A DNA stretch of 64,000 nt, taken from Acanthopleura granulata (Eukaryota > Mollusca > Polyplacophora > Chitonida > Chitonidae). Numbering within the stretch: position 1 is the first letter of the stretch; each line of letters opens with the position of its first letter. The notes under the pieces were generated by a model. That model saw only the letters and a list, made by a program, of their open reading frames with translations. It was not told the origin of the DNA and made no database searches. Of the stretch, positions 35,543 to 43,909 are shown piece after piece. The stretch spans positions 2,542,001 through 2,606,000 of the forward strand of contig JABBOT010000037.1 in the NCBI GenBank assembly GCA_016165875.1, read 5' to 3'. A program made the position numbers and the translations under genes.

Positions 35543-35639
35543 ATGTTGAAGTGGTTAACTTTTACCATGCTGCTAAATTTGATGGCAAGCAATCTCATTG
35601 TCAACAGAATTTTAAAGACAGTGTTGCCATGGTTGCATG
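35543..35639 (+). other. Possible plus-strand exon
   Basis: Bounded by acceptor gtttatttacag and donor GTAAAT, it encodes VEVVNFYHAAKFDGKQSHCQ then QNFKDSVAMVA. The composition looks like protein, but I do not recognise it. Confidence 0.35.
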
Positions 35640-36299
35640 GTAAATGCCCTTTTGAAATAATTTTGGAGACACAAATTTCTTCAAATTTTAAGCTTACATC
35701 TATTTCAGACAAAACAGGGAAAAAGGCTGTGGTGCAGTGCCCTGATATATTATTTGTGCTAAACACATGGTGAAGATAAAAAGCATATCTAAAGGAGAAG
35801 GGGATAATGCTATGGCCTACAGTGTGGAGGGCACTCGTCACATGATAATTTAACGTGATGCAGGCTCTGAGGGGCTCAAATGATACCTGAGTATGATGTT
35901 GACAATAGGTAACCTTTCTAAAAAAAAAAAACCAAAAAAAAAACATAACAACATAAAATACTTGTAACTGTTTTTGGGAAACTGAAAAGCAACAAGCAAT
36001 TTTATAAATGGTTCAGAAAATTTCTGAATATTGACTACCAGATCTAACTGAACTTTTGCTGATTCAAGTACATTTTAGATTTTCATAAAAATTTTCATCA
36101 GTTGGTTTCTGTGAATTCTAGTACCAGGCACAGGTGGGAATCCAGCTGGATTCTCGTGCAGTCTACATATCGTTCCTGTGCTTAGTTTTGGGCAGCTCCT
36201 GAAAGAATTTTCCATTTTCTGTGGTACAGCTTCATGAAATATTTAGCTTCTTTAATTTTTTCCTCAGCATTATTTGTGATGGCCAGTTCTTCCTTAATC

Positions 36300-36830
36300 T
36301 CATTGAGATGCTTTATATCGTACCATATATTTTTCATTGTACTCGGGTGACGTACCTGCAGATCGCCATTTTCCTGCCCCCCACACCCCCGCTAATGAAA
36401 TAGCTGCTTGGTGGATGACTGTGAACATTTGAGGTTTCAAGAATGAGTCCAAGTCCCCGAGTGTTCTCGAAATTTCTCTCGCCTTGATCAAAAGGTCAGA
36501 AGCAGGTTGTTACTGAAATTTTTACGCCGTAGTCTGTTGTGGCTGTGTTTATTTAGGTAGAACTCACCGGCCTTTCTTATGAGAGTATCTCCTTTAGCTA
36601 CTTCTGTAGTTCGATCTTTTCGCATGCTAGAAAAGACTTCAGCATCCAGAATATCCATGGGCTCTGCTGACCGATGCTGCAATGATTTTACTAGCAGACT
36701 TGAGGTGCGTATACAATCTTGATCCTCTTTCAGCAGACACCGATAGTTGACATGAACAGCCAAGGCAGACTTCAGATACCAGCCTTTACATCTGGGGCAG
36801 GGGGTGTAGTCACTACTATAGGCACTTTTG
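36300..36830 (-). pseudogene. Exon of the zinc-finger/recombinase-like family (central part)
   Basis: From about 36815 the minus strand reads DYTPCPRCKGWYLKSALAVH then VNYRCLLKED, a C2H2-like finger, followed by DAEVFSSMRKDRTTEVAKGD and LIRKAGEFYLNKHSH. The frame breaks near 36500 and resumes as LIKAREISRTLGDLDSFLKP. The break suggests a pseudogene or a small unrecognised intron. Confidence 0.5.
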
Positions 36831-36879
36831 TCTCATGCTTATGTACAGTTTTATATGTTTACTTATATCGGAAAATAGA

Positions 36880-37060
36880 TCACCACAGTAATAGCAAGCT
36901 GAGGACTTGTTAAAAACACGCTGGTTTTTCTTCACAATTTTCACTCCTTTGCGGATGACATAGGACTGCTGTTGAATGGCAGGCATATGAATCTTACTAT
37001 GGACAATATCATCACTATGCTTCCATTGAAGGTTTTGAGACACCTCGTGAGAATCTATGT
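36880..37060 (-). CDS. Exon of the zinc-finger/recombinase-like family (N-terminal finger)
   Basis: Reads RKGVKIVKKNQRVFNKSSAC then YYCGDLFSDISKHIKLYISM: a C-x2-C...H finger preceded by a basic stretch. It is upstream, on the same strand, of the other three family segments, in the expected order. Confidence 0.45.
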
Positions 37061-37295
37061 TTAAAAATACAAAAAGAATGTTTCTAAGGCATGTTAACTT
37101 ATACATTATAATTTCCACATGGATTTTCCAGCGCATAAATACCACCAGAAAAAAGGATAACATATGTCAAAAACAGTTTTACATTGGGAGAAACTGAAAT
37201 GCACCTGAATACCACTGAGCTATTTCGACTGTAAATGTTTCATGCATTAGCCTCCAACTGAAACACTTCATCGAAGGCCACTCACTTTGTTGCAG

Positions 37296-37403
37296 TCAAG
37301 CTCTGCCTTACACACAGTTCTGGCTTTCAGCCCAACGCCGTTGTAAACCTCGGACACAGAATGCATCTATTCTGCAGCCCTGAATACAGCGTTATTCTGA
37401 ACG
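37296..37403 (+). other. Possible plus-strand exon
   Basis: 108 bp between acceptor cactttgttgcag and donor GTAAGT (37404), open as VKLCLTHSSGFQPNAVVNLG, HRMHLFCSPEYSVILN. Not recognised. Confidence 0.35.
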
Positions 37404-38172
37404 GTAAGTATTGGCAGAAGAATATAAATAAAGCTTTGATTCCATATTTATTGTCTTGTGTTCTTTCTTATGGACACGCTACATTACTTTGAAAATTAAA
37501 TTGACGTACTTGAATTTTTGAAAAAGTCATTTTTTTTGTTATTCCTAGTGACAATAGATAACAAAATCTGAAAATTTGGGATTTCAGCATTGTATGTTTA
37601 ACTTACCTTTAGTGACAGAATACAATGATGGGGGACGAAAGTTTTGATAGTCTGTCCACTATCTCCTTAGCAACATCCTGGCAAGAAAAAAACGCAAAGT
37701 GATGATGACTTACAAAATATATAAATCATGCTCCATAATCCCGACCATATGAAAACCTAAATCTCACTCTAGGATTGAATGTACATGTACACAAGCATTT
37801 CAATGTGGACATTGTAAAGTCCAAACGCCGGAAATTTTGAAGAAAAGAAGTCAAAAATTGCTTCCAAATTATAACCTTTTACACCATCAAAACTCCTAAA
37901 GCTTCTAGAAAACACATATACATGGATGATTACATCCAGAAATATACATGTATTGACATGATTAACAGAAAAATCTAATCTTACATAAACAGTACGACAA
38001 ATAATTCTTTGAAGGTAAGTTATATATAGTCTATTTTCGCATAATATTATAAATAATCTACTCAATTTACACTTACATGTACCTACATGTAGGCTACATG
38101 ATATATAACGTAACCTCAGCCAGCATAAACAGCAAATCCTTCATGAATCAGAGTTTTCACAATTACACTCAC

Positions 38173-38406
38173 CACAGGCCTCTCCCAGAAAAGCAGAAGA
38201 AAAATAGAAAGTTCCCGGTCCTCATCTCTTCATACAGTTTTTCACGCCTTTCTCCCTCTTTTCTCATGATTAATTCCCCTTTATACTCTAACAAAAAGGA
38301 ATTTTTCTTAGAGGCCTTGGTGGTAAAGACGCCCCTTCCTGAAAGCAGATAAAATTTGTTTGAAATTATACGCGCTTTTCCTTCATATTCATGTACTTTC
38401 TTGTTT
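38173..38406 (-). CDS. KMT5A-like SET domain exon (N-terminal half of SET)
   Basis: Encodes KARIISNKFYLLSGRGVFTT, KASKKNSFLLEYKGELIMRK and GNFLFFFCFSGRGL. The GRGVF.T......LLEY.GELI pattern is the start of a SET lysine-methyltransferase domain, closest in my recall to KMT5A/SETD8. Donor GTGAGT (38172-38167) splits a TG-codon, so Cys would follow Leu. The acceptor ttacacag ends at 38407. The rest of SET (NHS and Tyr motifs) was not found downstream. It lies directly beside and in the same frame as the Polinton integrase, with only one stop between. Confidence 0.65.
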
Positions 38407-38417
38407 CTGTGTAACAC

Positions 38418-39308
38418 TCAAAAATTCTTCTCAAAAGTTCTCTTGACTTTACTAATGCGAACGAGATCTCCTATTTTATACCGATATATTCGACGACTGC
38501 ACCAGGACTTCATAGAGCTATATAATATAGTCCGAACTTCATGTTCATTGTCGGTTGTAACGGTAATCGGGGCTCGCTGAATGCTGCGGTGATACGCACG
38601 ATTGTAAACCTTCGTTAAGCCAGGTAAAACATCCAGGTAACGTCGAGTGTTATTAGTGGTGAAATATTTATACATCCGACCTTTAAAGGTGCGATTAAAC
38701 CGCTCAATTACGGAAGCTTTCGTTTCATTAAATGTATGAAAATAAAAAATCCCATGCTTCTTTAAAAATGTCTGAAATGGCTTGTTGAGAAACTCTGTTC
38801 CCTCGTCAGTTTGTAAAAATAATGGTTTTCGTCCAGACTTGAATACCCTTTTATATGCCTCAATGAGATTAGCACCTGTCTTAGTAGGTACGGGGACTAC
38901 CCAAGCGTATTTAGAAAAAATATCGATGCATATGAGCAAGTACCGGTTACCTGAATTATACCTGGCTAGTTTACTCATGTCAACCAAATCAGCTTGCCAC
39001 GGACTGTCTATTCCACCCACAATAACTCTATTACGAGCATAGTGTCGCCGAGCCGGCCGATGAAGTGTATACGCCTCCTGTTTGGCCAACCAAGTCTTTA
39101 TATCGTCACGTGACACAGGTAAATCATGCTGACGTGGTGCCCGTAATAAAGCACCTACTCCACTATAAGCAGTTGGACTTTGGGGGTCATGATATAGCTG
39201 TTGTAAGACTTTAGCAAGGGTATCCTGAGATTTGGTTATGCCCACTTTCTTCTCCTTTGTCCTCGTATGGAATCGAACTCTCTTCTTCCCTCCTCGGCGG
39301 TAAGTCAT
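38418..39308 (-). CDS. Polinton-type integrase (RVE family)
   Basis: A 296-residue open frame. Residues 50-95 form an N-terminal region (YSGVGALLRAPRQHDLPVSR, TLHRPARRHYARNRV); the RNase H-like core starts at IDSPWQADLVDMSKLARYNS (first Asp), then PLFLQTDEGTEFLNKPFQTF (second Asp) and NETKASVIERFNRTFKGRMY (Glu), with 33-34 residues between the last two. The C-terminal part (YRYKIGDLVRISKVKRTFEK) resembles the SH3-like start of longer relatives but ends at TGA before any chromodomain, so it is probably truncated. It would join element ends to target DNA in the nucleus, giving 5-6 bp duplications as seen at 11492 and 23236. Confidence 0.85.
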   Translation of the reverse strand: MTYRRGGKKRVRFHTRTKEKKVGITKSQDTLAKVLQQLYHDPQSPTAYSGVGALLRAPRQHDLPVSRDDIKTWLAKQEAYTLHRPARRHYARNRVIVGGIDSPWQADLVDMSKLARYNSGNRYLLICIDIFSKYAWVVPVPTKTGANLIEAYKRVFKSGRKPLFLQTDEGTEFLNKPFQTFLKKHGIFYFHTFNETKASVIERFNRTFKGRMYKYFTTNNTRRYLDVLPGLTKVYNRAYHRSIQRAPITVTTDNEHEVRTILYSSMKSWCSRRIYRYKIGDLVRISKVKRTFEKNF

Positions 39309-39324
39309 ATTGGCCAGGTTCGTG

Positions 39325-39747
39325 TTATGTTATACCCATTTTCACTAAAAACCAACAAGTAGCGGCGCAAGTGATACAGACAGCTAGAGATGTGTAAAGC
39401 ATCCTGGGTGTGAGAGATATTGATTCAGGTTTTATAGGGGTTATAGTCGGTGACTTGCGCTGTAAGTCCATGAGTTTCGGTATAACTTCCTGGTGATAGT
39501 ATTTACGAATCGGATTAGAATTCTCTAGCCGGTCACAAACGTCTTTAGTGAATAGTCGGAGAATAGTGCAGCGTCCTTCATTCACCAGTTGATCTTCAAA
39601 CATAGATTCCACTACCCCCTTACATGCTTGGAGGTCGGTTACTGAATCAACAAGTTCTCTCCATCCTAAAACCCGCGATTTCATCTTAGACGTCTTGTCA
39701 CCTGTGTAGCTAGTGAAATAATAATGAAATATTGTAGAGCACCACAC
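39325..39747 (-). CDS. Small tail-anchored protein between integrase and PC4-like gene
   Basis: The open frame is 140 residues; an internal Met (MKSRVLGWRELVDS, near residue 22) may be the real start. The body is charged and probably helical (LENSNPIRKYYHQEVIPKLM). The C-terminus is a single hydrophobic stretch, MLYTSLAVCITCAATCWFLV, then KMGIT, the shape of a tail-anchored or minor virion membrane protein. It sits 16 bp upstream of the integrase on the same strand. No family recognised. Confidence 0.55.
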   Translation of the reverse strand: MWCSTIFHYYFTSYTGDKTSKMKSRVLGWRELVDSVTDLQACKGVVESMFEDQLVNEGRCTILRLFTKDVCDRLENSNPIRKYYHQEVIPKLMDLQRKSPTITPIKPESISLTPRMLYTSLAVCITCAATCWFLVKMGIT

Positions 39748-39759
39748 GTCTTATACTAC

Positions 39760-40337
39760 CCTTGACCGACGTATACATATATACGGAGCCTCAATATTTA
39801 GTGATATTTATACGTACATGTACGAAAACTGCTAAAGTGAGGTTTGGTATGAGTTACCTCCCATTGACCGTCAGCCAAACCTTTTCCCGTTTCAAGGGGA
39901 GATACTCTTCGCACCATAAATCACGCAGTAAGCCTGGGAGTCGTAGACTAGGAATAAATAGAAATCAACACCAATCTTTTTTTTTTTAGCGCACGATAAA
40001 AGACACTAAACATCAATCAGATCAAGACCGGTTATCAAGATAAACTGCTACATCATAAAACAAACAAACACATATTTTTCCACAATTTTTTTTCTCTTTT
40101 ATTTTTTACTCGAACATTACAAACGCACTGAACAAGATAACGATGTTTTACAGTATTCAACCTTCAAGATATGTACAGAAAGAATAAATCGAGAACTCGT
40201 AAACTGGAACTAAGAGTTAACAACGACATTTTTTTCTCTCACCAAGTCGCAAAATTCAAATAGTAGAGTATGTTGATAATATCAAGAACTCGCAAAAACT
40301 AGCACTATTAGTTAACAGCAACAACAACAACAACATG
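39760..40337. other. Non-coding, downstream of PC4-like gene
   Basis: AT-rich with A/T runs and (aac)n at 40318-40335. Probably the PC4-like 3' untranslated region and spacing. Confidence 0.4.
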
Positions 40338-41264
40338 TCACCAAATTTCAAAATTCAATAAATTGTCCATGTAATGGCTTAGTTTTGTTGTACTCTTCGT
40401 CTCCACACGCCCAGTCCCCTGATACGTATTCACTGTTGATATCGATGTATTCCCCAAATGAAAACCCTTACAATTGTCGAAATTAAGCACTCTAATATTT
40501 CCTCCATAGTCCGAGTTAAATTGAAATCGTTTGCGGGAAGATGTAGGTGGCACGCGGCAACCCTTACACTGTTCCTCTTTGACTTGATTTAGTAGCGGGG
40601 TCATATGCTGGATCATCATACGCCACATTAAATTATCAAGTAAGCTGTTCTCCTCATCAGTGAGAGGCATCGGTGGCTGTGGAGAGATAGGCGACGCATT
40701 AGCTGTATGGGACACTCCCTCATCTGTTTTTCCAAGTTTCCCTCGAATACGCTGGCAGGCCTCGCTCAAGTGTTTCCACCTATCAGCTCGGAAAGCGATA
40801 CCACCTTTCCTAGGATAATATTTCCCCTCCTTGCTGTATTGCATCCATTGTTTGATATTCAAATACCACCACCGCTCCCCAGTTTGTGGGTTCTTATATG
40901 TTGACAAACTGAAGAAAACGTCATCATTCAAGCGAAACAGCTGTTCTGACGGTACGCTAATTTCAGTCCCATCTTCATTCGCTGGTATAGGCCTGATTAC
41001 TCTTCTAGCGGTTTGTGATTGTAGGAGGCTTTCAAACTCGTCCCAGGCACTCACCGGAATGGCTATATTTCGTTCGTAAGGTTGGTTAACATGTTGAGTG
41101 AAGGTGATTTTATCTTCACCAACCCGAATACGATACCCATTAGGAATATCGATATCACGGGTTTTCACCGAAATTTTCTTCCCAGAACGAGCAAGTTTAA
41201 TTCGCTTCTTAGGCAGGAGCTGTACATCCACTTCTTCTTCTTTGTCAGATAAAAAAGTATTCAT
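40338..41264 (-). CDS. PC4-like (transcriptional coactivator p15 fold) protein of the Polinton
   Basis: An intact 308-residue frame from ATG 41264. Residues about 20-35 are basic (KKRIKLARSGKKISVKTRD). The middle segment FFSLSTYKNPQTGERWWYLN / IKQWMQYSKEGKYYPRKGGI / AFRADRWKHL resembles the PC4 C-terminal single-stranded-DNA-binding domain (W..I..W......PRKGGI.....W..L). The C-terminus contains EQCKGCRVPPTSSRKRF and ends NLLNFEIW. A homologue in the other Polinton (13532-16232) is broken by a piggyBac. Divergent from small gene A over about 480 bp, so the two may share regulation. A role in late transcription or genome binding is inference. Confidence 0.6.
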   Translation of the reverse strand: MNTFLSDKEEEVDVQLLPKKRIKLARSGKKISVKTRDIDIPNGYRIRVGEDKITFTQHVNQPYERNIAIPVSAWDEFESLLQSQTARRVIRPIPANEDGTEISVPSEQLFRLNDDVFFSLSTYKNPQTGERWWYLNIKQWMQYSKEGKYYPRKGGIAFRADRWKHLSEACQRIRGKLGKTDEGVSHTANASPISPQPPMPLTDEENSLLDNLMWRMMIQHMTPLLNQVKEEQCKGCRVPPTSSRKRFQFNSDYGGNIRVLNFDNCKGFHLGNTSISTVNTYQGTGRVETKSTTKLSHYMDNLLNFEIW

Positions 41265-41419
41265 TGCCCCAGTCGGTGTTGTTGATGGCTGCTGTTTACT
41301 TCTCGGTATAATGAGGGGAAAAAAAGTAAGGCAAGCAGGGAGGCAGGCAGGCAGGCTATGCTAGTTGACGAGTGTGACGTCCCGAGATAGACTGCTGGGT
41401 GAAGTGTGGGAATGAGCAG

Positions 41420-41430
41420 CTTTATATAGG
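41420..41430 (-). promoter_or_regulatory. TATA box of PC4-like gene
   Basis: Minus strand reads CCTATATAAAGC (about 41431-41420), roughly 157 bp before the ATG at 41264, so a leader or small 5' intron is implied. Confidence 0.5.
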
Positions 41431-41607
41431 ACAATTTTTTGGTATGACGCAAAAAACTTGTGGAAATTTTTTTTGCGTCTTGCTAAAACTCGTGGAAATT
41501 TCCCGTTGTACCAGCTAAGTGCCATAGTACCGAGTAGGTGCAAATTTGACATAATGACAAAAACAACTGTCACAAAATGGGGATTCCCCACAGACGGTGA
41601 ATCCTGA

Positions 41608-41706
41608 TAGATGGCGCTGCGATGCTTGTAACGGTTTTCCCTTCGGTCGGCGCTCCCTAACTGGCGCACGTTCTAAGAATCGCAGAATCCACCCGATTCA
41701 TATAAA
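41608..41706 (+). promoter_or_regulatory. Promoter of small gene A: CTCF-like motif and TATA box
   Basis: TAGATGGCGCTGCGA (41608-41622) matches the CTCF core AGRKGGCGC. TATAAA is at 41701-41706, 42 bp before the ATG at 41748, with a cattcactcac initiator-like stretch between. The same order occurs before gene B and before the remnant at 42205. Confidence 0.65.
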
Positions 41707-41747
41707 TGCAACATCATTTAAGCGGGACTGAACCATTCACTCACAAC

Positions 41748-42032
41748 ATGGATGAGTTAATGTTGGCAGTGGCGATGTGTGAATACAACAAGGCGTATGA
41801 CCGGTATGAGGCAAGTGTTAATATTCATACCAAATTACTGGCGATGAGTGTATCGGAAGTGGGAAGGACACGGGCTGAATTACAAAGCTGGTGGGAAATG
41901 CTGCAGCTAGGCTGTACGGCGCTGGGAAAACCATTCCCACCATGGGCTCCACCACCTGCACCGCCAACGAAAACCACGCCGGGGAAGGAGGACGAGCAGA
42001 AGGGGGAACAGCAGGGTGGCGTGGGAAATTAA
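41748..42032 (+). CDS. Small gene A (Polinton small-gene family A/B)
   Basis: I chose ATG 41748 because an upstream in-frame ATG (41706) overlaps the TATA box. The 94-residue product opens MDELMLAVAMCEYNKAYDRY and SVNIHTKLLAMSVSEVGRTR, probably a helical hairpin, then a Pro-rich linker (PFPPWAPPPAPP) and a Gly/Gln end, EQQGGVGN. Gene B in the other Polinton shares both the N-terminal pattern and the QQGGVGN end, so both termini are under constraint. It has no resemblance to histones, yet a histone-type stem-loop follows 36 nt after its stop. Function unknown. Confidence 0.7.
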   Translation: MDELMLAVAMCEYNKAYDRYEASVNIHTKLLAMSVSEVGRTRAELQSWWEMLQLGCTALGKPFPPWAPPPAPPTKTTPGKEDEQKGEQQGGVGN

Positions 42033-42068
42033 AAACCAACCACCCTCCCCACTTCCCACATTTCCAAC

Positions 42069-42084
42069 GGTCCTTTTCAGGACC
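42069..42084 (+). terminator. Histone-type 3' stem-loop of small gene A
   Basis: GGTCCT-TTTC-AGGACC, preceded by AAC and followed by AACCATG, then the purine-rich CCCAAAAGAAACTTTC (42096-42111) where a histone downstream element would sit. Distance from stop is 36 nt, as in replication-dependent histone mRNAs. Confidence 0.85.
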
Positions 42085-42125
42085 AACCATGTCTTCCCAA
42101 AAGAAACTTTCAAAAAATCTAAGCA

Positions 42126-42127
<2 letters not shown>

Positions 42128-42160
<33 letters not shown>
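42128..42160 (+). repeat. (TA)n microsatellite
   Basis: About 16 TA units directly after the gene A processing region. Confidence 0.9.
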
Positions 42161-42162
<2 letters not shown>

Positions 42163-42204
42163 TGAGTTATGTATGTATGGTTTTAATGTCTGTGTTTTGT
42201 CCGA

Positions 42205-42349
42205 TAGATGGCGCTGCGACGATTGTAACGGTTCTCTCTTCGGTCCGCGCTGGTTGGCTGACTAGCACAGCTTCTAAAAATAACAGAATCCACACAAATC
42301 AAATAAAACGAGAGGTTAACTGGGTGAAACAACGGTCCTTTTCAGGACC
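42205..42349 (+). pseudogene. Remnant of a third A-type gene: promoter joined to stem-loop
   Basis: Starts TAGATGGCGCTGCGA (42205-42219) and continues like the gene A promoter (taacggttctctcttcggtc), with an eroded TATA (aaataaaacg). It passes straight to GGTCCT-TTTC-AGGACC (42334-42349) and ccgaaggaaactttc. The whole coding part is missing. Confidence 0.7.
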
Positions 42350-42496
42350 AACCAACCCTTCCCGAAGGAAACTTTCAATATCTAAGCATGATATGTGAGT
42401 TATGCATGTATCGTTTCTGAAAATTTGCTCTTTGTGACCGCTACGCTTTTTGGCGCAATACCGAAGTTTACCGGACTTTACAAGCCTCCTGATTTG

Positions 42497-42503
42497 TATA
42501 AAA
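42497..42503 (+). promoter_or_regulatory. TATA box of small gene C
   Basis: TATAAAA 45 bp before the ATG at 42542. Confidence 0.65.
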
Positions 42504-42541
42504 GCCAGCCCGCGCTAACCATTTCATATCCAGCCCTCACA

Positions 42542-42808
42542 ATGGAGATAAGTACGGTTCTAAGGACGTCAGCGGAGTGCGGGATGGCGTGTGTTAGGCA
42601 CGAGCGTATACGGCGTGCCTATCTGCGGGGAGAGGCCATTTACCCCCAACTTGTCACTGCCCGAGGCCAGAAGAGGGCTGCTTGGGGGCGATTCGTCCGG
42701 GCGGTTTTAAGATTAGATGCGCGGAGGACCCCGAGAATTATCTTTTACTTTCTGGCAGGAGGTGGCAGGCAAGAGGGAGAGAGCAGGCAAGACTCAGAGA
42801 GCGGGTAA
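42542..42808 (+). CDS. Small gene C
   Basis: 88 residues: MEISTVLRTSAECGMACVRH, ERIRRAYLRGEAIYPQLVTA, RGQKRAAWGRFVRAVLRLDA and an end GGGRQEGESRQDSESG. It is Arg-rich and probably helical. I preferred this frame because its stop leaves 47 nt to the stem-loop at 42856, as in gene A. A related relic (C') lies at 21622-22080 in the other Polinton. Function unknown; the Arg-rich character would suit nucleic-acid binding. Confidence 0.6.
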   Translation: MEISTVLRTSAECGMACVRHERIRRAYLRGEAIYPQLVTARGQKRAAWGRFVRAVLRLDARRTPRIIFYFLAGGGRQEGESRQDSESG

Positions 42809-42855
42809 GAGGAAGAGAGGGAGTGAGCCACCCATGGCACAAAAGCCAATTCCAA

Positions 42856-42873
42856 ACGCCTTTTTCAAGGCGT
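42856..42873 (+). terminator. Histone-type 3' stem-loop of small gene C
   Basis: ACGCCTT-TTTC-AAGGCGT: a 7-bp stem with the same TTTC loop but different stem bases from gene A, followed by ACCATT and GAAAGAACTTTC. Stem covariation with the loop kept is what an RNA-level function predicts. Confidence 0.8.
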
Positions 42874-43299
42874 ACCATTCCACCGAAAGAACTTTCACAT
42901 CTTCGCACAATATATATGGTTCATGTTTGCCTCGTTTATTGTTTTTGATTTGTCCGTTTTTTTTTTATGTAAAACCAAAAAATTAGCCCTCCCACCAGTC
43001 AACTGCCCCTTAACCAATTTGCTAGGGATTTACATACCTGTACATACAGCAAATTATATCTACGTCCATCCACATATAACACTACCATTTACATCCTTAC
43101 GGCAAAACAATTAAATACATTACGAATGTCTATACATTTTTTTCTAATTATTTAAAGTTATATCTCAACTAAAAGATGATATTTCACAATGTATTGTATA
43201 CTATATTTTCCATACACACAACCCATTGATAAAACCCTATCCCTCTATATGCAGGCATAATCCGCCTCACGGAATGACCCCAATCACGTGCACACCACA

Positions 43300-43436
43300 T
43301 GATAGGAAAAAAACCACACTCTACCTTACCAAAACATATGACGTCACCACGGTACCACCAAGTACCACTGGGTACCACCACCAAAACCCAGGTTAAAAGA
43401 TAGGAATGAGGGTTGTGGGCCACATTGTATACTACT
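43300..43436 (-). repeat. Polinton terminus of the second segment
   Basis: Contains TGACGTCA-like (tgacgtcac), GGTACC words and ggttaaaagataggaatgag, ending ATACTACT at 43436. Aligns with 23106-23235. Confidence 0.75.
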
Positions 43437-43909
43437 CACATTCTATCTGCTCGGTAGATTTCTGAGAACCTTTTGGGAGTTACTTCATAGAACGCTGTAC
43501 GTGATCCCCACCGGAGACCGCGCGTTTGCAGCTGCTTATATAGGACCCAGACGGCTCCGCATAACGTGCGGCAAACTTTCACCGAAAGCTCTATTAATAT
43601 GCACTCCCGTTCTCAAAGCCACTGTTCGGATCCCTTAAACAGAAACGAACTGCTTGGCCTACAAGACACGGATACACCGGGCAATGTCGGTGGTTCACAA
43701 AACAAGTTAGCTCGGCTAACTCAGTGTCACAGCTTGCATCATTGCATGGCATGGTGACGGCTCTCGTCTCGGAGCGAAAAGCGGAGAAAGAGAACCTTAC
43801 TCTTAGCGCCCAGTCGGTTGCGAAAATGGGCGAAGCATGACAAAGACTTGCCCAGCAAAATGAAACAAGGCCTAACGCCTTTATACCGGGTATTAATTCC
43901 GAGGAGCCA

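Larger units (their letters stand above)
38173..43436. mobile_element. Second Polinton segment, right terminus present, left end missing
   Basis: Carries integrase, a membrane protein and PC4-like protein on the minus strand and small genes A and C on the plus strand, ending CATTGTATACTACT at 43436, the same terminus as the element at 23235. No matching left terminus was found; the left side stops at the SET exon, so the start coordinate is arbitrary. The next base on the right begins DIRS-like sequence. Confidence 0.75.

Noticed and set aside
38089..38110. Left terminus of the second Polinton (gatatataacgtaacctc)
   Set aside because: Loose similarity to AGTATATAATGTAAC only; inner terminal words (GGTACC, TTGGCA) and a target duplication are missing.
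41891..42265. Overlapping frame across gene A's end and stem-loop
   Set aside because: Shadow frame crossing the stop, stem-loop and TA repeat; gene A's frame is the one conserved with gene B.
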